Of a DNA stretch of 64,000 nt, positions 23,676 to 35,721 are shown piece after piece. Every line of letters starts with the position of its first letter. Position 1 is the stretch's first letter. The notes under the pieces were generated by a model. The model was not told where the DNA came from. It saw nothing but the letters and a program-made list of their open reading frames with translations, and ran no database searches. The DNA is from Trichoplax adhaerens (lineage: Eukaryota > Placozoa > Uniplacotomia > Trichoplacea > Trichoplacidae): positions 6,907,751-6,971,750 of the forward strand of contig NW_002060945.1 of NCBI RefSeq assembly GCF_000150275.1, given 5' to 3'. The position numbers and the translations under genes were made by a program.

Positions 23676-26107
23676 TTTCTAAATCTTTTCCGTTAGGTGC
23701 ATGTTAGTATTATTTTATGAGTCATACATTATTGTATATCTGTATTCGAGATAGCACTTTCTTCTACGTATGAAAGAACTAGACGCAGGAGGCCAATCTA
23801 TCCAGGCTAAACGAAGTGAATGGATAATAAATATAGTGATATTATTTTCAATCGATACTTTTACATGGCTTAGATTATAGTACCAACTAAATTACAAGAC
23901 CAGTAAACTATAAAAAATTTATCGATTACTATTAAGAGTAGAACATTATATCGGCCCTATTGCTTTTATCTTTCTGCATAAATAATATATAAATATTAGC
24001 AAATTACCTGCAGTATAACAGTAAGCTTATTTTAAACGATCCAAGATAGTAGACGATATATTGGTACTGTTACAATAATTTCCTTTGATGGATTTGAATT
24101 TTTAGTGCCGCTATAGAATCTCAACCTCATCGTTGTATCGACATCTTATTCTTCTCGATTAAATGTATTGACTATCTCTGGCATTAACAAATATCAGTAA
24201 AAACTTGTAGTTCGATATATTTACTCGTAGCTGTATCCTTATGTTGACTGTAGGACCCACTTCTCTTTTTGGCGCTTGTCGATGACTTGTTATACCGCAT
24301 AATTTATGCATTCATTATTACTGTGCCTATTATAGTAGGTAACACCACGCCATATGTACTACTACAAAAAAATTAACCTATGTGCAATTGTCCATAAGTT
24401 ATTAATAGTACACTGTCAAAATAGTGCCATTAATAATGCATTGTACAGTATCGATCTTACCTAATAAGTAACTATAGTACCGATGGTATATGTAGTACTA
24501 CTGTAGAGACCATATAGAATTTTAGAGATACCTATCCTGTTAATAAAAATGCTCCCCTTTATTAAGAAGTAGTCCTTTGACTATGAATATGACCGCCCAT
24601 ACAGGGAATAGAACAACCTATAATAGAAGTGGGGTTTACAGCTACCGTAGAGTATATAAATAGACGCTCACTACTACATGCTGTAAGTCTGCACTTGACT
24701 CAATTAGATTAGCTGTCAATTTTAATTTTCAATTCAATCAAATTATTAACTACGGGAATCTTCATTACTTCTGGTCGATCAGTCTAGTGCCCAGACATTG
24801 CCCGTGAAGAATTGGTAGATAGCTCTACGATCCTTATCATACCATCATGCGAAAATAATAGGTAAAAGGAGATTTAACCCTAAACTTCTAGGTTAATTGA
24901 ATCGTAGATAGAGTGTATCTTCTCTGTACAAATACTTCTGTCAAATATCTACAAACTAGGTAAAGTTTTACTATAAAAAATATCATCGGAAGAACTATAA
25001 CCTGCATTTCTGTAACTTTTTATTACTGTAGTTATAGTCGTCTCTTGCTCATTTAAACTAATCATACTATATGAGCGTAAAAAAATACGCGTTATGTATA
25101 CAGAAGGACTCATTTGTGTAATCGATGGGAATAGTTCATCTGTATTTATATCGCGTAGTAATAAATAGAGTAAGTATTCATAAAGCATAACTACAAAATA
25201 AATTAATCATTCCTTGTCTACTTGAGTTGCAAAAATATAATTGACTATATTAGATGTTTACCATCTTGTAAAACGCCCCAATACATTTTCTTTATCTTTG
25301 TTTAATTCTCATGATTCAGCTATAATGGCTGCCAGAACTGTTAAAATTTAAGCAATGGTTCCGAAGAAAGACAACTTAGACAGTTAATTATTCAGTTAGT
25401 TATTCAAATGCGTAAGTTAATCCACAAAGTCGTAATATTAATGTATATGCTTGTATCTGAAGCTTATATTGTACACGAGTATACTATATTACGGGATATC
25501 TAGTGTTTATTTGAAACATTTTACATATCGTAGATGCAGCTGTATCTAGATTATGATAGATAGCACTAGTACAAAGTTGTTATCATTATCTCGTATAACA
25601 TGCCCGTATCATTAAAGTAATACCTATTTATCTACTACATTTAGAATCGAGTTACTTGTATTAAATCATCATCAATGTTACACATATTATGTACTGTAGT
25701 GAACTAGGATAAATTGATACAGCAAACATGTTTGTTGCACAATAAACGTGTATGCTGATAATTTGCTGTATTGAGTGATAGAGTTCGATGAGATTATTTC
25801 ACTTAACCCAGTTTGCTCTATATGAAGTGCGGCTGATTCTATGACGATAGTATATAGGGTAAATAAATAAAAATATTAATAGCAAAATCTACTAAAAGAA
25901 ATTTTTAACAATCAAAGAGAACTTTCCTATTAATGTATATAGATAAATAATTTACGAATGGGTACATGCATTTGGCGTTGGATAGAAATTAGTTATAATA
26001 GTTTTAAAATTATTTACGATTAAGCAGTCTACATAGAAACCTAAACTTTCTCTTTTTTATTGATACGAAAGTAGTTCTTAGGTACCGGTAGTATTCGAAT
26101 ATAAGCG
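23676..26107. other. Divergent intergenic region between GT31 genes 3 and 4
   Basis: Holds the promoters of both flanking genes. No gene recognised. A 79-codon minus-strand open frame at 24949-25188 has no similarity I recognise. Several palindromic TAGTAC/GTACTA clusters lie at 24290-24520. Confidence 0.55.
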
Positions 26108-27226
26108 ATGGCTAAAACTCTAAGACGAAAATTTATTTCATTGATACTGATATTTATCACAATCTATGGCTGCTATCTATATTTAAGTAATTCTAATTCA
26201 GCTACTGAAAGACGAAACTACGTAACTAAGGTAGTTAATACAGAATCCTTATTTAGTGGCGAAAGGATTGGCTCATCTACCATTGAAATTGAGCGCTACC
26301 ACAGTGCCCCTCCTTGTCAATCGTCTCCTTTTATTCTTCTAGCAGTTAATAGTCACGCAAAGCATAAGTACAGGCGACAAAGTATTCGAAAATCATGGGG
26401 CTCTACTATATCGCAAAATGAAACTGATAATTTACCTGCCATTTTATGGAAAACTGTATTTATAGTTGGTATAGTTAAAGACAACAAAATTATGGAACAA
26501 GTTTATGAAGAGGCTAGATTACATAAAGACATAGTCCTAGGTATTATAGACGAAAATCGTCGATCTTTAACTGAAAAAACTGTATTAGGTATGCTCTGGG
26601 CACAACTATATTGCCAACCGACATTTTTTTATAAAGGAGATGACGATGTGTGGGTGAATCAATTTCGTTTATATATATATGCCTTGCAAGCTAATCGATC
26701 ATTTGAAGCACCAACCAATAGCTTCTGGAGAGGATTTGTAGCCGTTGATAATCGTAAACCTATTCGTAATAAAAATAGCAAGTACTATTTATCGATGCAG
26801 GACTTTAGTGAAGATCTTTTTCCACCCTTCTGTTCCGGTTTTGCTTACATCTTATCAAATCATGTCCTACAAGAAATGACACGAATGATAAAGGAAGTTG
26901 AGATGATTCCACTTGTCGATGATGTATATGTTGGATTACTCGCTAATAAATCTGGTATTAGACCTTCACTAGAAGGCCGATTTCATTTGCGTAGTCATTT
27001 TAAAGACTTAAATCAGGAAATATTGTCTGCATTAGCAAAGCATCGCGTCTTGACAGCAAAGGATCAAGTTCTGTTTAAAAATATCAGTTATCGTCATTAT
27101 CTTACCCAATTCTGTAACAAGACAATGAAGCGACAAAATATAGACTATTTCGACGATTTTCAGTATTTTTATCAATTCAATTTTCACAAAGAATTAAATT
27201 GCTCAGACATAAATTTAGTTATTTAA
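26108..27226 (+). CDS. GT31 beta-1,3-galactosyltransferase-like protein, gene 4 of 6
   Basis: Single-exon type II glycosyltransferase of 372 residues, with a very short tail, anchor ~9-26 and short stem. Catalytic motifs: AVNSHAKHK (79-87), SIRKSWGST (92-100), FIVGIVKD, DDD at 178-180 in FFYKGDDDVWVNQFRLY, FCSGFAYILS (241-250) and VDDVYVGLLA (270-279). The FIVG block lacks the following Arg-Thr-Gly of genes 1-3. The C-terminus extends beyond the other family members with an aromatic-rich tail (DYFDDFQYFYQFNF). The most diverged member of the cluster, but every catalytic motif is intact, so it is likely functional. Confidence 0.92.
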   Translation: MAKTLRRKFISLILIFITIYGCYLYLSNSNSATERRNYVTKVVNTESLFSGERIGSSTIEIERYHSAPPCQSSPFILLAVNSHAKHKYRRQSIRKSWGSTISQNETDNLPAILWKTVFIVGIVKDNKIMEQVYEEARLHKDIVLGIIDENRRSLTEKTVLGMLWAQLYCQPTFFYKGDDDVWVNQFRLYIYALQANRSFEAPTNSFWRGFVAVDNRKPIRNKNSKYYLSMQDFSEDLFPPFCSGFAYILSNHVLQEMTRMIKEVEMIPLVDDVYVGLLANKSGIRPSLEGRFHLRSHFKDLNQEILSALAKHRVLTAKDQVLFKNISYRHYLTQFCNKTMKRQNIDYFDDFQYFYQFNFHKELNCSDINLVI

Positions 27227-30200
27227 TAACCCCTCAATTAAAATATTTACTTGGTATGATGTGAAATTATTCGGCACTGAGGTACCATCATAGATCTATT
27301 TGTTTCATTTTGTCCCGTAGCAATTGATTTGGCAATATGGATTCTTATTTTTAGCAATTGTCTTTTAAATCAATTTTACATGGTTTATAGCTTATATTAT
27401 CCCTACTTGTTCTTTATGTCAATATAATACAGCTTTCTAAGAGTAATTCATTCACTACCGTTTGTTGTTTGAATACTACAACTACTCGTAAAAAATTCTA
27501 CCTGATCGATACTAAACTTTCTTTGGAAAGTAGCTCCCGTGAATAATACCTTTTAAAAATAATGGTTATCATGTTTACGGATTATATCCAATATGAAATT
27601 CTTTGCAATATTAATAATAATATTATGTTCCTATACTATATCTACGTCGTTATTATTTACTGACTGATACAAAATCAGTGTGCAAAATTTTTACTACATT
27701 AGGAATGCTCAAATTTATTTCCATGATCGTATTCTTTGATATCAAATTACTTTACTCATATATCAACAAAGTTTCCCCGATCTCAAATAGTCCCGAATTT
27801 ACTTTTTACTTTCTAACAGACGAATAATGTATTTGATACAGCACTTCTTCAGATACCATAGCAAAGCAACTTTTTACGATACAGTTATTACCTCTGCTAA
27901 TAGATTTACACTACTAACTTTAGATAGATCGTTCTTGAATAATATAACTATGATATTAGTAACCATATATAAACCTGTACATTACATGAAACTGTTAAAA
28001 TTTTGACAGTATACAGAATTGATTCTGGTATTTTGTACCGAAACGTACTAAAAGTTTTGTTTCATCATAAATGGATTGTGATAAATGTAATTGTGTGACA
28101 TTTTAATTGACAGTTAACAGAAATTCTTAGTTTACTTTACTAGAGAAATTCAATAAAAGTTAATTACACTCTCAGAATACAATATTTACCTATTTAATTT
28201 ATATCCTAGCATATATACATGACTTAAGACAAATTACTCGCATTAATACGATTGCATTCATAATATATATTAGTAATTTGTCTGCCCTAGTTATATTAAT
28301 TGCTATAAATATTAGAAATTATACCCGGCGCCTAACTAACGGTAGTATTTATTAGCTTTCACTACAAGATACTAATAATACTTACGTTCTAAAGTAATAT
28401 TTTAGATGTATAATTCATCAAATACTTTAGTTTTGCAGAATAAGATCTTTGGAATATATGTTATATATACTTATGATGCTGAAAATTGTCTAAAATTACA
28501 TAAGGGGTATGTATAGACTGTGCTATGAGTAACATGAGTTAAGAGCAAAATAAGCGATGAATTTATTAACACAGCACTATACAATAAATATATAAGTATT
28601 CTTTTACCTTATTCAGCAAGATAGCGATATATATTTACTATAGTCAAAATTAATTTCACAGCCTACATAAGCATCGTATCCAGTGTGAAGAATAGTACCA
28701 CTTATATAGAGTTATTTCTGATTACAAATTATAGGATATATCATATGTACTATGCTAGCTATTACATCTCCTTGATAGGAAAATACCAGTATAATTTATA
28801 GAACTACTTTACCACATATTCTAAAACATTGCAAGTTTTCGTGTTAATAAGTCTTCTATCGTATTTAGAACTATTATGCATTACTTTATAGCTACTCTGT
28901 TAAAGTGCAGAATCATACGATCTTACTACCGGGTAATTCGTGTAAGTTTTAAACGGTGGTACGTACATATACCTGTAAAAGTATGCATTATAAAGTGAAT
29001 CATTATGATTATAAAAATACTCCTCCATAACTAAAATTGCTGTCTTTTATTTATAATACTATCGTAATCAGAGAGTATTATGAGAATGTTTGATTTTAAT
29101 GTATCATCATCAATATAATGCCAATGTTATACGAACATTAAAAATGTTGCTTTATTAAGTAAATTTTGCTAGGATAAATGATATGTCCCGACATGGCATA
29201 TTATAACATAATCTGCAAAGCTGCTACTTTGGCTACACTGTATAAAGGATGATAATATGTATAAACTCATTATTGTAGCATAGTGATTAGCAAAATGCAA
29301 GAGAGCAGTGCAAGACCTAAAAAATGCCATAAGTGAACTTATTCAATAAATAATTGATAAGAAATTTGCCTACTATACGGTTACAAGGTAGGAAAACATT
29401 TCATTTTAGTTTAAAATTAAGGTGGAGTATATATATATATGTATTATATTGTTTTCGTAAACTGAAATATTGGAAATGTGAGTCCGTAGAAATGGGTGTA
29501 AGACATTAACACTATATCTTTACGTTATTAAAAGTATAGCATAGCTAGCCAAGTTGTTGGAGGCTTGTAGCGCGTTATGAATACATGTAAAGTTATCACT
29601 TCCTGAACAGAAATTGCCTTGCGTGTAAAACTTGCCGAATGTTTAATTGAAATAAATATTAAAATAAGAATATTCTTTCATTGCACCTTTGTATAGTATA
29701 AGTGCATAGAAGGACTATTTATTTATAACAATAGGAGAGAAGATATTTAAATGATTGCAAAGACAACAGCAAAGAGAATTTAGTGCCTTATTACCTTACA
29801 CATTTAAAATGTTATCTTCCCATCGGTGTATAGGGTATAGTAAATTTACTCGATTGTAGCTGCAGCTTTAATACAGTATTTTAATCTTTTTTTGATAGAT
29901 TGCTATAATTGATTTAGTGAAAGAAAAGGCTTAAGTTAAGGATAGGCTTAATTTGGATTTAATATGAGTTAATATCAGTCTTAAAATTATACTCTCTCTT
30001 TGCTATTGTAACTTAACGTAAAGCTGTCTTAATATCGTATGGTATCAAGTTATACTCGTATGTGATTCTCGTATTACTCAAGAAGTATAAGCAATGTAGC
30101 TTTCAAATCTAACCTAAAAATGCATTTGAACGTTTATTTTCAGAAATTTAGTAATAACAATAGTTCTCCTTTTTGTCATGTTTGTTAAAATTTTATGTTA

Positions 30201-30427
30201 GCTGCAACAATTCAGGATGTTATTGAAGGTATAGTCAATTTACTCTATTTAATTGTAGGAATAAAAATGATATCACTTTAATTTGATCTTGATCTGATTA
30301 TGTAGCACGATATATTTAGATTATATTTGAAGTTATACTCCAGAGAGCACTAAATAGTAAATTTGATATTATCTAAATTAATTTTCATGTTTAATTAATA
30401 AGTACAGTACGTCTAGGGTTAAACAGT
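27227..30427. other. Convergent intergenic region between GT31 genes 4 and 5
   Basis: Both neighbours end here. Very AT-rich, stop-rich in all frames, with short AT microsatellites (for example 29429-29442). No gene, RNA gene or clear repeat family recognised. Confidence 0.6.
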
Positions 30428-31531
30428 TCACCTAGTATTCTTTTTAGGTCTTGATAAATAGATTTTACGAGCATTTTTTGTTAACTTTAACTGTAATTCA
30501 GGCGTAACAACGCCATGCTCTGCCAATGTAATATCAATCTGACGCAATGTGAAATTGTGACGATACACATAGATCCAATGGTAATGAAATCGATGATTAT
30601 GAATTGGTGTAATGCCAGCTCGATAAGCTAGTAGGCCAACATATACATCGTCAATTCCCGGAAGTTTTTTAATGAATGGAATCGATTCTACCATTCGCTC
30701 CAATGCTATTCCCGACATTAAATTACTAAAGCCAGAGCAATAGGGAGGGAATCGTTTCCATTTATAATCTAATGGTGAAATATAATATTTGTTTTTTTTA
30801 TTTCGAATTGGTTTACGATTACCACGACTTACATAGCCAACCCAGTGCTTTCTTACAACTTTCCATCCACTTCTATCGATGTGGTTAATGTACTCAAACA
30901 TTCGCCATTTATTGAGCCATACATCATCATCGCCCTTGTAAAAAAATCTTGGTCTACAGTATTTGTATGCCCAATACATGCCAGCGACAGTCTTTTCCGT
31001 TAAACTTTGATGGCCTTCTTTTAAATTGATAATAATCATATCACCATAACGTTCTGCCTCAGCATCAACTAGGTCGTCGCGCTTTTTCACGCCTGATCGG
31101 CCGACCACAAAAACAGTTTTCCATGTATAACTATCATTACGGCTATCGTTGATATCCCAGCCGTTGCCCCAACTTTCACGAATACCTTTTCGTCGTTTAT
31201 AATGGTATGTATGGCTATTAATTGCTAATAGGAAGAAAGCCGGTTTAAAGCATGGTTGTGGCTGAGTGGAATTTTCAGTGATGAATTTTGTAATGTCATA
31301 TTTAGGTTCAGCTTCAAAGGTTGGCAATTCACTTTCTTGTTTTTTCGGAAGTTTTGTAATTATTGTGGGTTTGGGCTTATTATTTTTAATCTCAGTAGCT
31401 TTCTTATTCCAATTTGTCACTTTGAAGCTACAAATAAAATCACCATAAATTTTTGTAACGATCAAGAATAATAATACTGCTATTAGCCTTCGCCACGAAA
31501 GAATACGACCAAAATGTCCACCCTTCGGCAT
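30428..31531 (-). CDS. GT31 beta-1,3-galactosyltransferase-like protein, gene 5 of 6
   Basis: Single-exon type II glycosyltransferase of 367 residues. Tail ~1-14 with Arg-Arg before the anchor (~15-31), then a lysine-rich stem. Motifs: AINSHTYHY (103-111), GIRESWGNG (116-124), FVVGRSGVKKRD, DDD at 201-203 in FFYKGDDDVWLNKWRMF, YCSGFSNLMSG (264-274) and IDDVYVGLLA (293-302). It shares AINSH, FFYKG and YCSGF-N-MSG with gene 6, so genes 5 and 6 form a subgroup. They are divergently arranged with starts ~3.1 kb apart. Substrate unknown. Confidence 0.92.
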   Translation of the reverse strand: MPKGGHFGRILSWRRLIAVLLFLIVTKIYGDFICSFKVTNWNKKATEIKNNKPKPTIITKLPKKQESELPTFEAEPKYDITKFITENSTQPQPCFKPAFFLLAINSHTYHYKRRKGIRESWGNGWDINDSRNDSYTWKTVFVVGRSGVKKRDDLVDAEAERYGDMIIINLKEGHQSLTEKTVAGMYWAYKYCRPRFFYKGDDDVWLNKWRMFEYINHIDRSGWKVVRKHWVGYVSRGNRKPIRNKKNKYYISPLDYKWKRFPPYCSGFSNLMSGIALERMVESIPFIKKLPGIDDVYVGLLAYRAGITPIHNHRFHYHWIYVYRHNFTLRQIDITLAEHGVVTPELQLKLTKNARKIYLSRPKKNTR

Positions 31532-31795
31532 CTAGGAAGTAGAATTGTTACATTTTCATTTTTGATAACCTTCTTTCAATTCTGAAGCAAGCAGATAATC
31601 TTCACTGCTCATAAATCTACTTTGACAGTATGCTACTATAATACTGTAGTTATATAGTTTGATAAAATCAGTTTGAAAGGAAATTACTTTCTATACATTC
31701 TATGATGTATTGCAATATTATCATAGCCAGTCTACGTCCTGCAGTACTACAACATTGTCTGTAAACTTGAAAAATAACAAAATGTGTATTTTATT

Positions 31796-32029
31796 TTAAT
31801 AATTGTCTGTAATCACAAAGACCAAGGTATCAATATGATCAATATTACTTGTATTGTTTTTTTGAGACAATACCTTGAGATTTTTGGCCTTCAGGATATC
31901 ATTTATTGCTTGCACGCTATCACCATGATTATTGAAATACCATTTCTTTTTATTAATACAATATCCTTCTACTATCAAATTGGATTTGCCAGTAAAATCT
32001 CTGAAATGGATCAGATAGTGGCCTGTCAT
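31796..32029 (-). other. Unassigned 77-codon open frame, doubtful
   Basis: Starts MTGHYLIHF and contains GKSNLIVEGYC and KKKWYFNNHGDS. Its mixed charged/hydrophobic make-up looks more protein-like than the other short frames nearby. I do not recognise the family. It could be a small gene, a decayed exon or chance. It lies ~260 bp upstream of the start of GT31 gene 5 on the same strand. Confidence 0.15.
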
Positions 32030-32995
32030 TCATTTAATGGAACTAATTTGAAATAAATTCCATGAAAGTGCAAGTTGTAACTGAGTATGAATGAGTCGGA
32101 TTCCTTCTATGGAATGAATGAAATTATATGATTATACGAGTATATAATATTGAACTTACAGTAAGTGCTTGTCATACCCACTAGTCAATATTAAAATAAA
32201 AATAATCATGCTCGGTTGCTATAGCCTGTTCAATATGACATGGACAGTTGTAAAATTGTTCACGACTATTGTTGTGCTGGACAGCACATTGACCACTATC
32301 AAAGTAGTATTGTACGTATTATTACGGCCAAATAGACGGTTTAACATACAAGAATATCTCATCGTACTACAATAATGATAAATGACTATACTATAGTCTA
32401 GGGAATGATGGTTTGACTACTTCTATACCCTAAGTAAGCTATGCACATTCCTTTTAACATAAGGATACTTTGAATATTTTTCATTTTTAAGGACAGTATA
32501 TTACATATGGTGTGAGAAAGATTTACCTTTAAATGCGCTTAATTGAATGTGTTCACGGGCATACAGTATAACATTTACAATGACAAAGGGTAAGAAAATT
32601 CTTTTTGATCGCTTAACGTAGTGGAAAAATGGGACATTTATGAGATAACTAATCATCAATGAACTGATTTAAAATGATAGAATTAGACAGTCTCAATATA
32701 TAGCACAACAATACGTACAGATGTAGTACTCTATAACCGTAGAACAACAACCGTGGCGGCGTTGATCGATCCCTACTACCATACGGTATGCTATATTCTT
32801 CAGCAGGATGCCTGGCTCCTTCGCATTGAGAACAAGTAAAACTACTAGCTACGCCTTTGAATTGATAATCTCCTAGGTAGATGATTTCTACTCCTATTGC
32901 CGACTAGATTGAGCAATATTAGAGAAGCTCGTCGACGTGTTTAGAAAGTAATTTGTAATAGCAATAATAATTATCATTGAAAATACTGAATTAGA

Positions 32996-33035
32996 ATAAA
33001 TAATTAATTAGTGTTGTAATTAATTAATTATTTAT
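32996..33035. repeat. AT-rich perfect hairpin, 15-bp arms
   Basis: ATAAATAATTAATTA (32996-33010) is matched by TAATTAATTATTTAT (33021-33035) with a 10-base loop. The arms are TTAA-rich, so a chance origin in AT-rich DNA is possible. Confidence 0.55.
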
Positions 33036-34680
33036 AATCCGTACCGTTGCGGTGCGGTCCACTTCATCGTCTCTAACTTGACTACAAAGAAGAAATGGTA
33101 TGCGCGTCCGTGCGTCTGTATATCTATGGCGAAGAACTTTTCTTTGACCTACTGAAAGAAACACAAAAGAGTCGACCAATGAAAAGAAAGCCGGTCATGC
33201 TCAGTCTACAATAGGTTATTGTTTTGCAGCATCCACTTAGATCAAGATCTTTACATCGACTTCTGCAGTTGCACTGTCGCATAAGCTACTAGAATAAAAG
33301 TATTAATAATTAATTAATTATAAAGATCTACATTATATTATACTGTATTATAATATAATTCGAAGTATAGTGGTGGAGTTACTATGCTTACTCGGAAGTT
33401 TTTCTTTCTATTTCCAGAGATGTGCCGTATAGTATTCAGCATGAAAGTACAGTACAGGACACCGTACTGACGAGTACGTCAGGGGATTTTACTCAGTAAA
33501 AGACAAGTCCCTAGTACTTTAACCCTTAAAGGTTAATGTCATACTGCATTGTGTTGTATTATCTCACCCTAAGTATCACCGATGCTCTATGGTCACAATC
33601 ACACTACTACAATATTTGTTTGATGGCTTACGGAAATAAAAATGAAGGAAACACTTTGGGTAGATTAAGTAGCCTTATTTTCTCGACTGTTCTATAGGCA
33701 ATTTCTGATATTAGACAGTAGTCTGATGAATACTGTACACTGTACAGCATAGTGGTGAGAACTACTACAACCTTGTTTATTCGTTCGGTAATTGGATAGT
33801 ACACGCGCATTAATTGAAGTTCTTGCAAAGCGAGAGAAACAGAGCCTAGTCGAACTGGACTGCCTGCTGGTTTGGGGAATGTCGAATAACCGGCTGTCAG
33901 TAGTTAATCTTCTGCAAACCGATATGGTCCCTAATAATTTATCGTTCTGTGTAAGTGCTTTTTCAGCTGTGAAAATGTTTAAAGAGTAAATGAAGTAAAT
34001 GGATAATATCAATTTGTTTTAATTACTGATATAATAGTTGGATAATTTGTAGTTATTGAGAAACGATTGGCCCGTGAACATGTCTAGGATACATCCGTAA
34101 TACCTTATTGTACGGTACATTTGTTCTTTGCAGGCTAATAATCAGCAAGAGGGCCAATTTTAAATTTTCTCTTCTTTAAATACGTGTACGATATTTAGTA
34201 ATTGAGTAGTGCAGTCCCTAACAAGTGCTGTACATACGCTCACACCGTAGAGTATGATGATCATTTACTATTCCGTGGACAGTTGCGACACTCACTGTAC
34301 TGTACTGATAAGGTTTAGCAGCGAATCGCAATTTTGCAGTTTTATTGGATAGAGAATGAGATATTGAAGGTTGAGATGTTTGTTTTATTCATTTCTAATT
34401 GTAAAAAAATTAATATCCTCTATCGGCAAAATTCTTTCCAGGATTGCCAATACTACAATCATATCCGTATTATAAACTGAAAGCATATTAATAATTTATA
34501 CTCCATCATGCTTTAAGTTATTCTTTCACCTTACGTGTAGCACTGGGATAGGGAAAGTTAAAGCTGTGGAAGGACGTATTATATCATCTTTATGTTCCAA
34601 TACAAATAAAAGTAAAGGTTGATTGATATATTTATCTAGGCTTATACGAGTATATACTATAAATTAATGTACATGACAGC

Positions 34681-35721
34681 ATGCCAAGATCGGTGGTTAT
34701 TCGAAAGTATATTGCTGTATTTATAGTTATAGCCATTTTTAGAACATATCTCTATATTATATATACCACGAGATTTGGCCTTCGATTGCAAGCTAAATAC
34801 ATGTGGTTAGACTTTCAGCCAGCGCAATTACCAGTATTCCATATATATCCTATCAGACATGGTAACGATTGTATGAAACTTATAGAATTTCAGCCTCCAC
34901 CATGTCGAACCTCGACACTATTATTTTTAGCCATCAACAGCCACGCGAAGCATCATAGTAGACGCAATGGCATTCGCAAAAGTTGGGCATCCAATATATG
35001 GTTGAATGGGAATAATAATGAAACTTGGAAAACCGTTTTCATAGTGGGTTTAACTGGTGATCGGGAGCGAGATGTTCGGGTAAATCATGAGGCATCATAT
35101 CATGGTGATATGATAATCCTTAACTCTTTAGAAAGTCATCATAGTTTAACGGATAAAACGGTCACTGGTATGCATTGGGCCTCTAAATACTGTCAACCAA
35201 AGTTTTTCTATAAAGGAGATGATGATGTTTGGGTTAACAAATGGCGTATCTATGATTATATAACTCATTTGAACACCAGTGTTCCCGAGGTTTATGATAA
35301 TCATTGGGTTGGCTTTGTTAGTTATGACAACCGAAGACCTATCAGAAATATTAGAAGTAAGTATTATGTATCTCATGAGCATTATAGATGGGGCTTGTTT
35401 CCGCCTTACTGCTCTGGTTTTGCTAATATTATGTCTGGACAAGCACTACGGAAGATGTTGGATGCTACAAATTATATCGAAAAACTACCTGGTATCGATG
35501 ATGTTTACATCGGTTTATTAGCATATAAAAGTGGTATTCAACCGATAAGTAACCTGCACTTTCGTTTCGATAGTAGGCCTCTTCAACGTAATATTACTAA
35601 AAGGTATGTTGATCAAACCTTGGCACTTCATGGTGTCACTAAACCGGATAAACAATTATTACTCAACGATATTGCTCGCAGGATCTATATTGGTAATCAA
35701 TCTAGAAGGAGCTTAAATTAA
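34681..35721 (+). CDS. GT31 beta-1,3-galactosyltransferase-like protein, gene 6 of 6
   Basis: Single-exon type II glycosyltransferase of 346 residues, the shortest of the cluster because the stem is short. Anchor ~9-28. Motifs: AINSHAKHH (84-92), GIRKSWASN (97-105; the usual WG is WA here), FIVGLTGDRERD, DDD at 180-182 in FFYKGDDDVWVNKWRIY, YCSGFANIMSG (243-253) and IDDVYIGLLA (272-281). Groups with gene 5. The start ATG lies seven bases after an out-of-frame ATG. Enzyme class and Golgi location are inferred from the family. Confidence 0.92.
   Translation: MPRSVVIRKYIAVFIVIAIFRTYLYIIYTTRFGLRLQAKYMWLDFQPAQLPVFHIYPIRHGNDCMKLIEFQPPPCRTSTLLFLAINSHAKHHSRRNGIRKSWASNIWLNGNNNETWKTVFIVGLTGDRERDVRVNHEASYHGDMIILNSLESHHSLTDKTVTGMHWASKYCQPKFFYKGDDDVWVNKWRIYDYITHLNTSVPEVYDNHWVGFVSYDNRRPIRNIRSKYYVSHEHYRWGLFPPYCSGFANIMSGQALRKMLDATNYIEKLPGIDDVYIGLLAYKSGIQPISNLHFRFDSRPLQRNITKRYVDQTLALHGVTKPDKQLLLNDIARRIYIGNQSRRSLN

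Larger units (their letters stand above)
31532..34680. other. Divergent intergenic region between GT31 genes 5 and 6
   Basis: Presumed promoters of both genes. Holds an AT-rich hairpin (32996-33035), ACTGT/GTACAG palindromes around 33420-33480 and 33720-33745, and an unassigned minus-strand open frame at 31796-32029. No supported gene. Confidence 0.55.

Noticed and set aside
24949-25188. 79-codon minus-strand open frame between GT31 genes 3 and 4
   Set aside because: No recognisable family, no flanking exons; length is within chance for this region.
33628-34012. Overlapping frames on both strands between GT31 genes 5 and 6
   Set aside because: They overlap each other, lack similarity, and include palindromic GTACAG sequence.
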